Positions 34,647-47,099 of a stretch of DNA of 64,000 nucleotides are shown one piece after another; the stretch's first letter is position 1, and the number at the start of each line of letters is the position of its first letter. The notes beneath the pieces are model-generated. The model saw nothing but the letters and a program-made list of their open reading frames with translations. It was not told the origin of the DNA and did no database searches. The translations under genes and the position numbers were made by a program. The stretch comes from Gnomoniopsis sp. IMI 355080 (taxonomy: Eukaryota; Ascomycota; Sordariomycetes; Diaporthales; Gnomoniaceae), in the NCBI GenBank assembly GCA_027946555.1, contig JAPEVC010000101.1:60176-124175 (forward strand), written 5' to 3'.

Positions 34647-35190
34647 GCTTGCATTTAAGGCCTACTGGAGGCGGATGAAAGAAAGATTGTTGCCAATGGT
34701 AAGCGCTGTTGATATCTTGGTGGTCTGGAAATCGTCGGAGTAAATGTGAGCCGCTGTGTGTCAGCTTTGGCGCGTTGTGTCTCAATCCCAAGACTCGGAG
34801 AGCGGAGAGGCTTGATTCAAGCAGAGAAGAGGAAGTCAAAGAAGGGTACCTGAAGATGAGGAGTTTGGTGTGCTACCACTGAGTGCTTAGTGAGGTGCAA
34901 GTGGTTATGGTTTGAGAGGCAGGGTGAAATTTATAGCGGGTCTAGGTGATTGACTACATCGGCCCTGGGGTGCAGATCAAAAGCTCGGGTCCCAGAAATA
35001 CCTAGGTACATGGTGATTGGTCTCAATTGGCAGACCCCTGTAGAGCTCGTAGCCATCGGCATCAGCCCCCACCCCAAGGCCCCACCTAAATTATTCAACC
35101 TCGTCCGCAATGGCGGGGTATCTTGTAGATATTCTGCGTCCCCAAGAGCTTGTTTTCTGTCCTGCCAGCTGATCCCGCACGCTTATCAAA
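34647..35190. promoter_or_regulatory. Divergent promoter CTR86 / MTA phosphorylase
   Basis: The spacer between two divergent starts holds one exact TACCTAGGTA (34999-35008). No gene or other defined element seen. Confidence 0.45.
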
Positions 35191-36281
35191 ATGACCGGCC
35201 ACGAGTTCCCCGACAAGTTCGAGAGTTAGTAATGCCACCTAACCCAATCTAAGCCATCCTAACAAATATCGCCAGGGCCCGTCCACATCGCCGTGATAGG
35301 CGGTACCGGCCTCTCTCAAATCGAAGGCTACACGCCCGTGGCAACGGTGAATCCGCTCACGCCGTGGGGCTATGCCTCTGCGCCTATACAGATCCTCGAG
35401 CACAATGGAATCCCCGTCGCTTTCCTGTCGCGCCATGGCAAGTCCCACGAGCTTGCGCCCCATGAGGTGCCCTCGCGCGCCAACATCGCAGCCCTGCGAC
35501 ACATTGGCGTGCGATGCGTAATCGCATTCAGCGCCGTGGGCTCCCTACAGGAGCACATCCGGCCGATGGATTTTGTGGTGCCCGATCAGGTCATTGACCG
35601 GACCAAGGGCGTTAGGCCGTTTACATTCTTCGAGAAGGGCTTGGTGGGCCACGTTGGGTTTGCGGATCCGTTCGATGACAAGCTCGCGGCCGTGGTGAAG
35701 GGGTGCTGGGGCGCGATGCAGGGTGAGGGGGGCACATTACATGAGAAGGGCACTATCGTGTGTATGGGTATGTTCTGCGGATTTTCTTCTCATTTCATCC
35801 CCAACTACGACTCCATGGACAATGGTCAGCTGATTCCTCCTCTTTCCACTTAACAGAAGGCCCCCAATTCTCCACCCGAGCCGAGTCCAACATGTACCGC
35901 AGCTGGGGCGGAAGCGTCATCAACATGTCCGCACTGCCCGAAGCCAAACTCGCCCGCGAGGCTGAGCTTGCCTACCAGATGATCTGCATGGCGACCGACT
36001 ACGACTGCTGGAGGTCCGTCCCCGGCGAGGATGTCGACGTCGCTATGGTTATGAAATACATGTCCGCCAATAGTATCAACGCGAAGCGGCTGGTGGGCGC
36101 GGTTCTGGATCAGTTGATCACAAAGGAGAAAGAGGAGCATGCGGATCTGGTACTGGCCAAACACTGGGAAGGCCAGAGTCAAGGCGCGGTCAAGTATATG
36201 ACTAAGCCTGAGGGCAGGGATCCGAAGGCTATGGAAAGGGTTGAGTACTTGTTTCCGGGATTTTGGAAAGACCAAGCCTAA
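35191..36281 (+). CDS. MEU1: S-methyl-5'-thioadenosine phosphorylase, 316 aa
   Basis: Proposed CDS is join(35191..35224,35276..35767,35857..36281), 951 nt, phases consistent; the first donor is the less usual GTTAGT. The enzyme splits 5'-methylthioadenosine with phosphate into adenine and methylthioribose-1-phosphate, feeding methionine salvage in the cytosol. Landmarks are IAVIGGTGLSQIEGY at the N-terminus (phosphate site), FLSRHGKSHELAPHEVPSRAN, FSAVGSLQEH and EGPQFSTRAESNMYRSWGG, then the D-Y-D-C segment for base binding. Length is close to other eukaryotic MTAPs, slightly extended at the C-terminus. This is the fungal Meu1/MTAP branch of the PNP family rather than a purine nucleoside phosphorylase. 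Confidence 0.94.
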
Positions 36282-36655
36282 GCCACCAGAGTTAGATTGC
36301 ACTGGGTGGAGTTGAGCGTTGCTTTTTAGGTTAATTCGAGATATCCCATGCTGCGCATCAACTGCCAGCATACAAACCTGAACCTGCACCCAATGTGATT
36401 ATAGATAGAGTTGGTAGACAGTCGGTGTCTGGTTACCTAGACTCATGAATCAAACTAACATTGCGGGACTCGGTAAATGAAGTGCAGCAGAAGGCCGCCA
36501 ATGCTCTATGACGCATATGCTTTGTATGAGGTATCCAAACACTGATCCATCCCGGTATGCCCATGCGCCCAAGATGTCCCACGTCGCAACACCATACTAC
36601 TACATGGTTTGAATTCCCCCAAACCACATCAAAATGTACTCTAGAGTCCCTCAGC
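36282..36655. terminator. Convergent 3' flanks MTAP / MED13
   Basis: A 374-bp gap between two converging stop codons. It should hold both polyadenylation regions. No gene seen. Confidence 0.4.
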
Positions 36656-39600
36656 TCACATCAATTGGTAGAGTGCCCTGACTCCCTTTTCTACCGCAGC
36701 GACGTGCCACGGCCGCACATCACCCTCCCTCTGCGTCACCGATCTGGCTCGTGCAATCGTTCCCAACCCACGAAACACAGACAGCATTTCACGCAGTAGC
36801 ATCTCATGCATTCGCGGGTTACCCTCGCAATGTACCACATTGACTTCCATCACCGCCGGCGGGTCATCAGCCCGCGATGTGCCGCGCTTGATTAAATAGC
36901 CGCTAATCAGCGAAGGGCTGGGATCCGTAAGACTGTGCGACGTATTGAGTCTGTGGGAGACAACCGCACCCCAGGTCGTGTCGGTAATGTCTACAAGGCT
37001 AGCGTCGGCCTCAGCTTCGGCGACGGTGTTGTCTGCGCCAGGAGTGGAGGCGCCGCCCCCCGGTTTGGGAGTGGATGGATTGCCGCTTTGCTCTGGGGAC
37101 ATGGTAGAGGGCTGAGGAGTAGAGACGGGAGTCGAGTAGAAATTGGACTGAGACGCGACCGGGACTCTGGACATGGCTGGCATAAGTTGCAACGAGGGGT
37201 CGGTGTCGACTGTGAGCAGTACGAGTGTGACAGAGGATTTGACCTCGGTCTGCGCAAGTGTCATCCAGTCGTTAATTTCCTGCTGATCCATGAAGCCGAC
37301 TTTGGTGATTACGATGCGCCAGTGGACTTTCCAAATAGAAGTAAGGTCATTTGTGGTGGTCCAGATTTCATGGGCAATGTCGGCAAATGTCCTGGTCAGC
37401 GGCTTGCCTTTCCTTCCGAGGCAGTAGGATGCAGTCATCTGTTTGCAGCCACGATTATCTGTCCACGCAGCTGTGACCCATCTCTCGTCGACACTCTGTG
37501 CATATGCGATGTGCATGATGGAATTCTCCTGGAGTATGTTGGCTGAAGGCTGATTTCTCAGTTGAAAGTTAATACCCTGTGTCAGTTGTTGCTCCAGAAC
37601 GATGGCCGGCGATGGCATTGGCCCTCCAAATAATGTACAGCGATCGTAGACTTCGAGGCACAGACGTATACACTCGGACGGTGGGAGGACCACCATTGAC
37701 GTGGAAGTGGCTACAAAATCTATCGGGACTAGTTGGAGCACTACCTCGTTCTGTGATGGTTTCTTCCTCTCGGTAATGGCACGCCTGTACAGCTCGAACA
37801 TCCTCTGGAAAGCCAGACAGGATTCGATGATGGTCCCGGGATTGTCTGGCGTGTAGACAAAGAATATGACAAAATTCTTGGGAGGCGTCACAGAGTTGAA
37901 AATGGCAACGGCCAACTTGGCCATTTCATCGACAAGCGGCTGATTGGATCGGTGAACTTGCGCAAGGATCGGAGTGTTGGACGCCTTGTCGACCTCATAT
38001 GGCAGGAGGCCATTCGGAACGGTCATTGGCGATGTCGTCATCCGCTCGAAACTCCCCAGTTTCATGGACTCGTACGTGCTGCGCAGACGATCCAGGAACA
38101 CATCGGCACTGTCCGCCATGCCCTCCAAGTTTGGAAAGACAGAGACGGAGAGGATATCCTTGTGTCCTTGAGACGGGCCTAATCCGAGGCTTTCCCAGAA
38201 GCTGACTGCGGATGGCAACACGGAAAGTTTCGTGTCGTATCTGCGCAATTCGAGGTGTGGAGGAGCTATTTGTACCAGACTCGGTCTTTGCTCCTGACTA
38301 ACACCTGGCAGACGAGGTTGTATACGACTAGGCGTAGCTAGTAAAGGAACATCTTGCACGTCCACTAGCTGACGAAGTGGGCATGCTGTCGCAGCTTGTA
38401 AACATGGTGGCAGAATGGCCTGGAGCGTCTGCAGTGAGTTTCGTAGGTTGTGCATAATCCGTTGTCGTGGGCTTGCGATGTCAAGAGAAGTGTGTGTTAT
38501 TTCCGGTAACGAATAGTCCACATTTCCCGACACAGCCTGCTCTGTGAGTATTTGCGCAACCATGATGAATTCGTCGTCTGAAAGTATAGCCCGCGGAGAT
38601 ATTGGCTCTGGGTCGGCGAAATAGCTCGACACTGGCACGTCCAGAGAGTCGTTGATCGAGAGTTTGGCGAAGTCTACATCAGAGATCAGCTGCTCATCTA
38701 TGAATTCGAAGTCTCTGGTTGACGGAGCGATTGATTCAACATCATCTGCAAATCGTCGACGCCGAGCACTGTTCTTGGTGGGAGACGACGGCTCGTCAGA
38801 AAAGTCGCTCATGTCGTCTTGGTCTGACACAAGGCTAATGTCATCAGCATCAGAAGTCGACTCATCGGCTCTGATAGTATTCCGTTGCTCATTGTCGTGG
38901 TCCATGCCTCCCGTTATTCCCGCCACCTGGGCACCTAATTTCGAGGGCAAGTCTTTGAGCGAGGGCCGACCTTTTCCGTGTTGCCGTAAATAGTTCGTTG
39001 TAGGAGATGATGTGGGCCTCCGAGGTGTGTCTTCCTCTGAGCGGTCCTCATTGAAGTTGAACCGACCATTGTGCTCATATTTTTTATTGACAACAGTGAA
39101 AGATCTGTCGAAATCCAGTCTGTCGAAAGCACTGCCTCGACGGCCCTGCCCAACCGCAGTGGCGTTGCTGTTGGCCAAGGCAGGCCCTATTGATGCTTTC
39201 AACTTTTTGTAAACAGTGGTTGGGTCAAATGGGCTTAGTGATCTCTTGACGCCCTGGGCTGGTCGTGCTTTGCCCTTGTCGCGCATGCGAGTTTCGCCTA
39301 AAGTGCTTCTAGCATGTTTGAGCTCAGGTTTTGCGAATACCGGAGGAGCCGGTGAATCTTCCATCTTCACCTCCGTGTGATCAGGAGGTAGCTGGGGCTC
39401 ATGTGTGGTAGATTGATCGGCAGCGCCAGAATTCAAGTGTTCGTTACCAAGATCAACATCAGCAGCACTAGCTACCATAGCATTGGGTTGCTCGTCGAAG
39501 AAATTGAAATCAGCGTCTGTGATGTCGTTCTCAACAAAGACGTCGTTGTTCAGATCCCAATTTTCCTGGTTGAAAGACTGTTCCCTTTTCGACTGAGTCG

Positions 39601-41230
39601 CATCCCAACCCTCGCCGAAGCCGTCACCCAAGCTCCCTGGTGCAGCTAACGAGGTCTCAAGGTCACCCATACCTGCTGAAGGTACTTGATTTACAGGGCT
39701 CGAAGTAGTTGCATCGATGAATGGAGTTGCGCCAGTAGTAACCTGGACACCGTCGGGAGGCGTCGGGTACATTGCACCGCCCGCAATGGCCGCATTGCTC
39801 GTTCGGCGAGGCGCCTGAGACACAAAACCGCTTTGCAGGAGACGGGATTCGGTGTCTCCAGCGTCCTTTGATGAGGCTAGGGTTTCCCTTTCCCTTTCCT
39901 TCTTTCTCTTTGACAACAGCTCTTCCCTCTCTCCATTGCCCATAAACCAAGCTTCCGCATGTTTCATGGCATCAAATCCGTCTTGGAAGCTGGGACTGTC
40001 TGATTCGAGAGTATTTGTCAAGATCAGAGGGCCTCTTGTCCGCTTCCTGTAGCAAAGGACTGAAGGCCATATGATAAATGAGTACGGATTGACTACAGGA
40101 GTCAATTTGCCATCTGTTCTCTGTTCATTTGGTTTCCGCCGTAGATATTGTAAGCTGAGCCAAGACGAAGCGCTTAGTATGGCGGTTGATATGCCTCGCA
40201 GTTCGAGCAATTTGCGGCATAATCCTTGCCACTGGCCAAGCTTCCCGTCGGCGTCAGCTCTGAATCGCGTCAGTTGTGTGTCGGGTGACTGAACAATGCT
40301 ACCGTCTATTGAGTATTGATCATTGTCAGTCAGCGTCTGGAATGTGCCAAACATCCCAAAAGGTGCTGCAAGCACAGGGTTACCACCCTGCGGAAGGACT
40401 GGGCTCAGCCCGTTGCCGTCGGAGCAAATTCCTTGCACAATGGTCAGCGATACGCCTATGAGTAACGTGCCGGTCGTGGTGAGATGTACGCGCAGAGACG
40501 CTAATGTCGAGGCACTTGAAATTTGTGAAGCAGCTGAGTCTGCCAAAGCCTCTTCAGCAGGAAGTAGAAATGACATTGCGTCAAGCGGTATGGCGCCAGT
40601 TTTCGCGCAGAACCTTTGAGACAGACTCGCCAGGACCGAGGTGATGAAATATTCGTGGATTTCTTTTGTTGGTATGGAGCCATAACCTTGTGATTCCACC
40701 GTCGAAGCAAAGCTTATCTTAGCATCTGTCTCTGCTGGTCCAGGTGTGTTGGCTGGTCGCATTGTCGAGTCGAAGGGCGGTCCATTGGGCGAGGACGTGC
40801 TCGGTGTGTTTAACGAGTTTGGTGTCATGATCCGGTTCTTTAGAAGACTGAGCGGCTCCAATGTACCTTCTTCAACCATTGTGAGGCTCTGACCGCAACA
40901 CTCGAGGGTTGGCCCAAGAACAATGTCCCCGACTTGTTCGACCGAAGTCCCATCGTTTCCTATCAATGAGAAACACCACAGCACGCGCCGGAGAGGATCG
41001 GCGTACACCAGCAAATCGCCATTTCGCAACGTTTGCTCGACATCGGCGACCGCGAATGCGTAGGGAGAGGAGCTCGGGCGCACTGGCTCATAGATCTTGA
41101 AAGCGACCGATGCGACGTTATTCTAAGGAAATGAGCCTGATTAGCACGTGAGGCGCGAGCGGCCTGGCAATGACCTGGAGTTGATACTCACAATTAATAA
41201 TGTATTAGTCTCATATTCGCCTGGGTCCAT
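36656..41230 (-). CDS. MED13: Mediator kinase-module subunit MED13, 1501 aa
   Basis: Proposed CDS is complement(join(36656..41122,41192..41230)). A 13-codon first exon (MDPGEYETNTLLI) joins through a 69-nt GTGAGT-TTAG intron to NNVASVAFKIYEPVRPSSS. The N-terminus matches the fungal Med13 N-domain (FKIYEP, then a YADPLRRVLWCFSL block). The middle, about residues 450-900, is long and disordered with acidic stretches. The C-terminal PIWI/MID-like region holds LGPSQGHKDILSVSVFPNLE, the YRRAI segment, EIWTTTNDLTSIWKVHWRIVI (in parts), ITKVGFMDQQEINDW and DTDPSLQLMP. Med13 links the Cdk8-cyclin C-Med12 module to core Mediator and mainly represses transcription in the nucleus. The length is in the fungal range. 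The promoter is shared with ENP2. Confidence 0.92.
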
Positions 41231-41896
41231 GTCGGACGGTCAGATCCCTCGGGGGGCAGCGCCCTTCCGTTCATGGGTGTCGGCTTTGCAAGGTCCGTCG
41301 CTGAGCACGCCTGGATCACCTTTGCGGCCACGTTTTAGTCTTGCGCGCTCGACCTGTAAATAGATAAAGGTTCATGGGCCTTCTGTTGTTCCTTTTGTTC
41401 TTCCAACAGCCTTCGAGGGCTGATTGCCATGTCCAATTCCCCTAAAAGCTGACGACAATCGATTGGCGTGGGGGGACTGATGCGCACAAGCGCGGGAGAC
41501 AATGTACTCGTGATTCGACTTCGAGGGATGCAAATAAGGCTCGAGTCCAACAGTTCGCGATGGACGGTGTTGATGTGCGGTATTTGTATGGTTTCAAGAA
41601 ACAAGAGCCCATGGGTTTCCGGCCGACGTTGCTCGCAAATGCTGTGTCACAAGTAGGTGATGCCGAAGGTCGTTCTGTTGCTGGTGATCGAGACCATCCA
41701 TCCTAAACCCCGTGGCAGGGCAGGGGCACCCCCCAGGCGGACTGAAGCTAGGCACACCCAAGACCGTTTATCCCTGTCAATGCGATAAAGTGTGCTTATC
41801 GCCAAAATTTCCCAATATCGCATATTGTTCTGCCCAGGAATTCTCGTCTTGCGACAAGTTTCCCTTTTCCCCAGCCAAAAAACCGAAGATACAAGG
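41231..41896. promoter_or_regulatory. Divergent promoter MED13 / ENP2
   Basis: A 666-bp region between the MED13 start (-) and the ENP2 start (+). Short frames on both strands, some in frame with ENP2 from GTG, are leader sequence. No separate gene supported. Confidence 0.45.
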
Positions 41897-43846
41897 ATGA
41901 AGGTCACAACTCCTGGCCTTGTGCCAGTATATACGGTATCTGGCGCATCTACCGCCAGACCATTGCCAGACTGGCTTGCCAGGAGGAGAAAGAGAAGCTT
42001 GAAGAACGACCCTGAGTACTCGAACCGTGTCGAATTAATTCAGGATTTTGAATTCGAGGAGGCGAGCGCATGCGTGCGGCTGTCCGAGGACGGACAATGG
42101 ATGATGAGCACGGGAACATACAAACCACAAATCCACGTTCACGATCTCAACCAGCTCTCCTTAAGCTATTCGAGGCATACGACGAGTCTCAACCAATCCT
42201 TCGTCATCCTCAGTCAAGACGCCTCTAAATCTCTTCACCTCCAAACCGATCGCAAAATCGAATTCCACACCCTCGCAGGATGCCACCACGAGATACGCTT
42301 GCCAAGATACGGCCGAGACTTGGTCTATGATCGCACTTCCGCAGAGGCTCTCATACCCGCAGCTGGTGTAGGCGCAAGTGGCACAGGAGAGGTCTTCCGC
42401 CTCAACCTCGAGCAAGGAAGATTCATGAAGTCGTATGAGGTGGACGTCGGCGGAGACGATGGAATCGAGTCAGGTCTACAAGGCAGTGTCGACGCAGGCT
42501 GCGTCCACTCAGCGGCGATCGCCGAGAATACACACAACTTGCTCGCCTTCGGTACGTCAAAGGGCTCCGTCGAACTCGTCGATCCTCGCGTCAAGCAGAG
42601 AGTTGCGGTACTTGAGGGTCTCGAGGGGGAAGTCACATCTCTTGACTTCAATCCGTACACGGGTCTGTCTCTCGTAACAGGTACTAGCGAGGGCGTGGTC
42701 TCCGTTTTCGACTTGCGCCGACCGGTGCCATTACTCAGAAAAGAGCAAGGTTTCGGCTTCGGTATCAAGAATATTCTACATCTGAAGACAGCGTCACAAG
42801 AGAGGAAGATCCTGTCAATGGACAAGAAGATCATCAAGATTTGGGATGAGTCGACAGGAGAAGCTTGGACTTCCATCGAACCTATCACTGACCTCAACCA
42901 TGTACAGTGGGTGAAGGATACCGGCATGTTGGTTACGGCCAACGAAGGCAAGCAGCAACACGTGTTCCATATCCCAAGTCTTGGCTCGGCGCCGAAATGG
43001 TGCGGCTTCCTGGACAACATGGTAGAAGAGATGACCGAAGAGGCCCGGACCGACACCTACGATAACTATAAATTCTTGACCAAGCCGGAGCTTAAGTCAC
43101 TCAGCATGGACCATCTGATCGGCACAGCTACTTTACGTCCTTACATGCACGGTTATTTTGTCGACACCAAATTGTACGAGCAGGCCCGTCTGGTCGCAAA
43201 TCCCTACGTGTACGAGGATGAGCGCCAGAAGAGGGTCCAGCAAAAGGTGGAGAAGGAGCGTGCAAGCAGGATCCGTGGCATGAAGAAGGTCAAAGTCAAC
43301 CAGAAGCTTGCCGACAAGATCCTTTCCAGACAAGAGAGAAGGGATACTGTGGACACCAAAGCCGGTGTGCTTGGCGACGATCGTTTCGGCAAGCTGTTCG
43401 AAGACGAGGAGTTTGCTGTGGATGAGACTACAAGAGAATGGAAGCTGCTCAACCCAAGCACCAATCAGAACTCCGAGGGTCCAACGGAAGCACCACGAGG
43501 CTCGCGGGTTGAAAAGCCATTCCAAGACGATTCAGAATTGGAGGATGATGAAGATGAAGACGAAGATGAAGAGGAGCCGATTCGCAGACCTTCACCGGGG
43601 CCGTCTATGCAAATTTCGACATCAGGCCAGACAGGAAGGACCAAGGATACAGCACTTGGCTCACGGGTCCAGAAGTCTGGTCGCATTAACAAGATACGCC
43701 AAGGAGATGTGGTAGGCGAGAAATCAGTGTCATTCATGCCTCAGCGGAAGAAGAAGGGTGGCGACGAAGAGCGGCCAAACCCATCAGATAAGAAACGTTC
43801 TGGAGACAGACGAAGCGCCAGCACCAACACCTTCAGGAAACTATAG
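41897..43846 (+). CDS. ENP2: Ribosome biogenesis protein ENP2 / NOL10, 649 aa
   Basis: Single-exon gene. The ATG at 41897 begins MKVTTPGLVPVYTVSG, the usual ENP2 start, so the upstream open stretch is leader. The N-terminal two thirds form a WD40 propeller (for example TSLDFNPYTGLSLVTGTSEG, VVSVFDLRRP, KIIKIWDESTGE). The LPDWLARRRKRSLK and RVELIQDFEF motifs precede it. After the propeller come MVEEMTEE..TDTYDNYKFLT and the NOL10 block SMDHLIGTATLRPYMHGYF, then Lys-rich helices and an acidic tract (about residues 545-560). ENP2 belongs to the 90S pre-ribosome and is needed for 18S rRNA processing in the nucleolus. The C-terminus is a basic, low-complexity tail. Confidence 0.95.
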   Translation: MKVTTPGLVPVYTVSGASTARPLPDWLARRRKRSLKNDPEYSNRVELIQDFEFEEASACVRLSEDGQWMMSTGTYKPQIHVHDLNQLSLSYSRHTTSLNQSFVILSQDASKSLHLQTDRKIEFHTLAGCHHEIRLPRYGRDLVYDRTSAEALIPAAGVGASGTGEVFRLNLEQGRFMKSYEVDVGGDDGIESGLQGSVDAGCVHSAAIAENTHNLLAFGTSKGSVELVDPRVKQRVAVLEGLEGEVTSLDFNPYTGLSLVTGTSEGVVSVFDLRRPVPLLRKEQGFGFGIKNILHLKTASQERKILSMDKKIIKIWDESTGEAWTSIEPITDLNHVQWVKDTGMLVTANEGKQQHVFHIPSLGSAPKWCGFLDNMVEEMTEEARTDTYDNYKFLTKPELKSLSMDHLIGTATLRPYMHGYFVDTKLYEQARLVANPYVYEDERQKRVQQKVEKERASRIRGMKKVKVNQKLADKILSRQERRDTVDTKAGVLGDDRFGKLFEDEEFAVDETTREWKLLNPSTNQNSEGPTEAPRGSRVEKPFQDDSELEDDEDEDEDEEEPIRRPSPGPSMQISTSGQTGRTKDTALGSRVQKSGRINKIRQGDVVGEKSVSFMPQRKKKGGDEERPNPSDKKRSGDRRSASTNTFRKL

Positions 43847-43981
43847 TACATGTGGTTATCGAGCTTTCCCTCAACGACAAAGCCCCCTCGAAAATATCAG
43901 TCATACAAAAGGTAGCATATGCGCGTCAATTCCTCGCCATCACTGCCGCACTCCTCAGATGGTATTTTCATGGTGGTGTCC

Positions 43982-44517
43982 TTACTTCTGATTGAAGTAC
44001 TTCTTCACCTTCACCTTAGCAGCAAAGCCCTTCTCAAGATCTTCCGGCTTGAGGCGCGGCGTTGGCGGAACACTGTCGACCCTGGCGCGGCCACTCCTCG
44101 ACCTTACAGGATCATCCTTCAAAGAAGTTGGGAACTCGCTTCTTCGGGGAGTAAGTGCGGTGACGACCTTGCGAGCAGATTTTCGAATCGTCTCGCGGAC
44201 CTTCCACTCCCTCTTCTTTGCAATGTAGAAGAGCGTCGCGGTTGCGACTTTGCAGTATTAGCGCTTTCGTTCACCCAGCTTGGCTTGAATGAGTTGAGAT
44301 GCAACTTACTGGCCATGACGACGACAAGCGCAACCACTATGATGATTGCGACCATTCCTCCTGTCGAGACCTCAAACGTATTGTTGGTGGACCCACCAGC
44401 TCCAGCTTCACTATTGACCGTGCCTGCTGAATTGGCCGTTCCGGCGCCGTCACCACAATCGCTGGTGCAAGGCTGTTCCGTGGCTAACGGGAAAGCAGAT
44501 GATGCGGAAGTCGTCAT
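43982..44517 (-). CDS. Small single-pass membrane protein, 157 aa, two exons
   Basis: Proposed CDS is complement(join(43982..44247,44310..44517)), with a 62-nt GTAAGT-AAAG intron. Splicing is needed: the unspliced frame ends after 132 codons, while the joined frame gives a coherent membrane protein. Residues 1-53 are Ser, Thr and Gly rich with two Cys. A strong helix (MVAIIIVVALVVVMA then IATATLFYIA) spans residues 55-79, followed by KKREWKVRETIRKSARKVV, a basic cytosolic region with RSRSGRARVDSVPPTP and the tail KVKVKKYFNQK. The domain plan (short ectodomain, one helix, basic tail) recurs in fungal surface proteins of unknown role. No family name can be given. It is tail-to-tail with ENP2. 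Confidence 0.6.
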
Positions 44518-47099
44518 TGTGTGTGTTTTTGCTGTGACTTTGACTCTGCAACAGAGGCAGGACTATTTCTGGGACTAGACGGTCGGTTGCACTGCCTTGT
44601 GTGGCCCGAAAGGAGGAAAAGATTGCGCAAGAGAACCGTCTTCACGATAAAGTCTGAGGACCACCAGCATCCTATTTAGATACCTATCATCTTCAGAAAT
44701 ACCCATAAAACACATCACACCAGTAAATTCTCCATCACTCAGACCCTTGCCCACCATGCCATTATCACTGTTTCCAAAAGTGCCCACTTGCCACATGGTG
44801 CATTCGGCACTTGCGTGCATCCGTACTCAAATCCTCCGGGCAGGGTCGCTCTATTGGGTGCCCAAGAAAAATCGATGTGAAGATGCAAGATCGTATGCAG
44901 CTTTTGAATGTGCCATTGGCGTTGTACGCGCTGTGTGTGCGGCTCCGGTCTCGCGTGCCCCTTAGATATTGCATCCAATAAGGCTTGGGAGACTGGGATT
45001 AAGATGGTGGCTAAGCGCCCACAAGGACTTGGGCTGGGGCACACTTGTTCTTGGACCTTTCATTTGGGAATAGGTTCTTGAGGGGAATTGCAACGCCAGA
45101 GAGGCGGCGGACATGTATTTGTGATGGGTATTCTCGTGCTTTTTGCAGAGACGGAAACCAAGCGGCGACCACAAATGGCACGATGCCCCCCCCCCCCAAA
45201 AAACACCCCCCGGCCGAGGGCTGACTACGAGAGAGAACTTTGGCTTCTTTAGCCTAGTGTATCGGTTTGATCGTAACTTGAGGGCGATTATTGTGAAATG
45301 AGAATGACATGAGGGGTAGCAATGTAGATGAACTACCTAAGGTATCGATGGAACGTTTTCTCTGCTCCCCGGGGAGGGGGTCTCGTCTGGGCGAAAGGGA
45401 CACTCTCGAAGGACCGCGCGCCAACGACCGTCATTATCCGATTTATATACATGAAAGTGCTAGCTTGCGCACAATCCAAAAGTTCTCCCAGGCGAAATGG
45501 GTTCGTCAGAGGAAAATATGGTAACCTTATTTTATCGCCCAGAAAGGTCTACCTATGTAGCATGAAGTTTTGCCACGGAGAACAATGTTCTCAATCAAGG
45601 TCCTACAGCTTCCGTCTCGACGCCCAACTTTATGGCAAGGACAGAAGGATTACGGCCCATAGTGAAAGTAATTGTTTCGATCTTTGCTGAGATAGGTACC
45701 GAAAGGTGGCTACGGGTGGCGATTGTCAAGCTGCTTCTGCTCTTGAACGCAGGAGAACGCTGGCCTTGCATGGTACTATAGAGCCAAGCCCGTCGTCAGC
45801 CCAGAGTTGAGACCCTGGTAGCACCGTCGTAAGTAAGGATCTACGAACATTTAATCTACAACAATAATCAAAGTGCGAGTATTTCTATGTGCATCGAATC
45901 CATTCCAGCGCCTTCCTCGACGTTTCAAGGTTGCCCATCACTCAAGCCTCTGATTACTTGTGGAACGTACTTGTTCATGCAACAAGTGAAGGAGGATCTC
46001 CGCCGAGCAATGTTCATAGTTGACATAACTTTCGCTGATGACAATATACATTTACCCATTGAGGCCTCTAATGGCTTTCTCCTGCATCTTCGCGACCAAA
46101 TGATGACATAGGGAAAATATCAAGATCTATTGATAACACTTTGGCAAAGCCTCAAGCAAAGGTCAGTCAAGCAACAACCACCTGCAGTCACCAGGTTCGG
46201 CAACGGGGGTCACATATCTCTGACAACAATGCCTGACAGTCAGGAACGGCGAATTACCTGACGGATACTCCAGATAACCGAGTTCCATACAAGCCCACAG
46301 CATACCTGGGGAATGGACTATTTCTACCATCTGGAGGAGTACTTCATAGCCCAGGATAAGGCTACCCAGGCTGTTAACACGTCTACAAAAACGAAAATTA
46401 AGCCGGAGATACCACCGAAGCTGAATGCGGACTCGTATGCAAGTATAAAGGTACAACCGCAATTGAAGATAAAGCCGGATGCACCGAATCAAATGGTTTG
46501 TGTTCTTGTACACCCGCCACCGGTTTCTTTATGAATCCATTGCTGACATGTTATTGATAGTGGTAGAGCCGTGTCCAAGATGGTGCAGACTGTAGTCAAA
46601 TGCTCGTCTTCGGTCTGTGCAGGAGGTTGACCTTTGGAAGACAATAGCTGGTCGATGGTCATGTTTTGATGATAAGGGGAGAGAAAATTCTCGGATTTTC
46701 CAGTCCAGCGAGCCGTCTACAGTGCGTTCTGCAAGGCTCAGTCGTATGAAGAAGCCTCCCATCGGCCTTTTGAGTCATATCCCGAACATCCGAGTGAGGC
46801 AGTCGACGAACGTTCTACCTAGGTAGACCTCAGGATGTAGGCACGATCGCACAGCGGACATCACATCAGGAATTACTCCTACATCGGCATCCATTTCCCG
46901 TTGGTCGTCTTGTAGTCGTTCTCTCTTGCCAATACAGCTCTAAAGAGTTGAAATTCTTCAGTCACTTATGGGACCCAATCCATGCTGAGTCCTCGTCAAT
47001 GGCAGCGTTGCCCGCCTGCCAAAGCACGTATGGTCATGTTTATCTTGTCGGATTTCTTGGAGTACTTCTTTATAGTCCTGGACAGCTCGAACAAGGTCA
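44518..47099. other. Gene-poor region, about 2.6 kb
   Basis: Contains a C11 tract followed by A6 (45186-45202) and one exact TACCTAGGTA (46816-46825). Several short frames on both strands have no domain. No gene supported. Confidence 0.5.
45186..45196. repeat. Poly-C tract, C11
   Basis: Eleven C followed directly by A6 and a second C-rich stretch. It could be slippage-prone; no role seen. Confidence 0.8.
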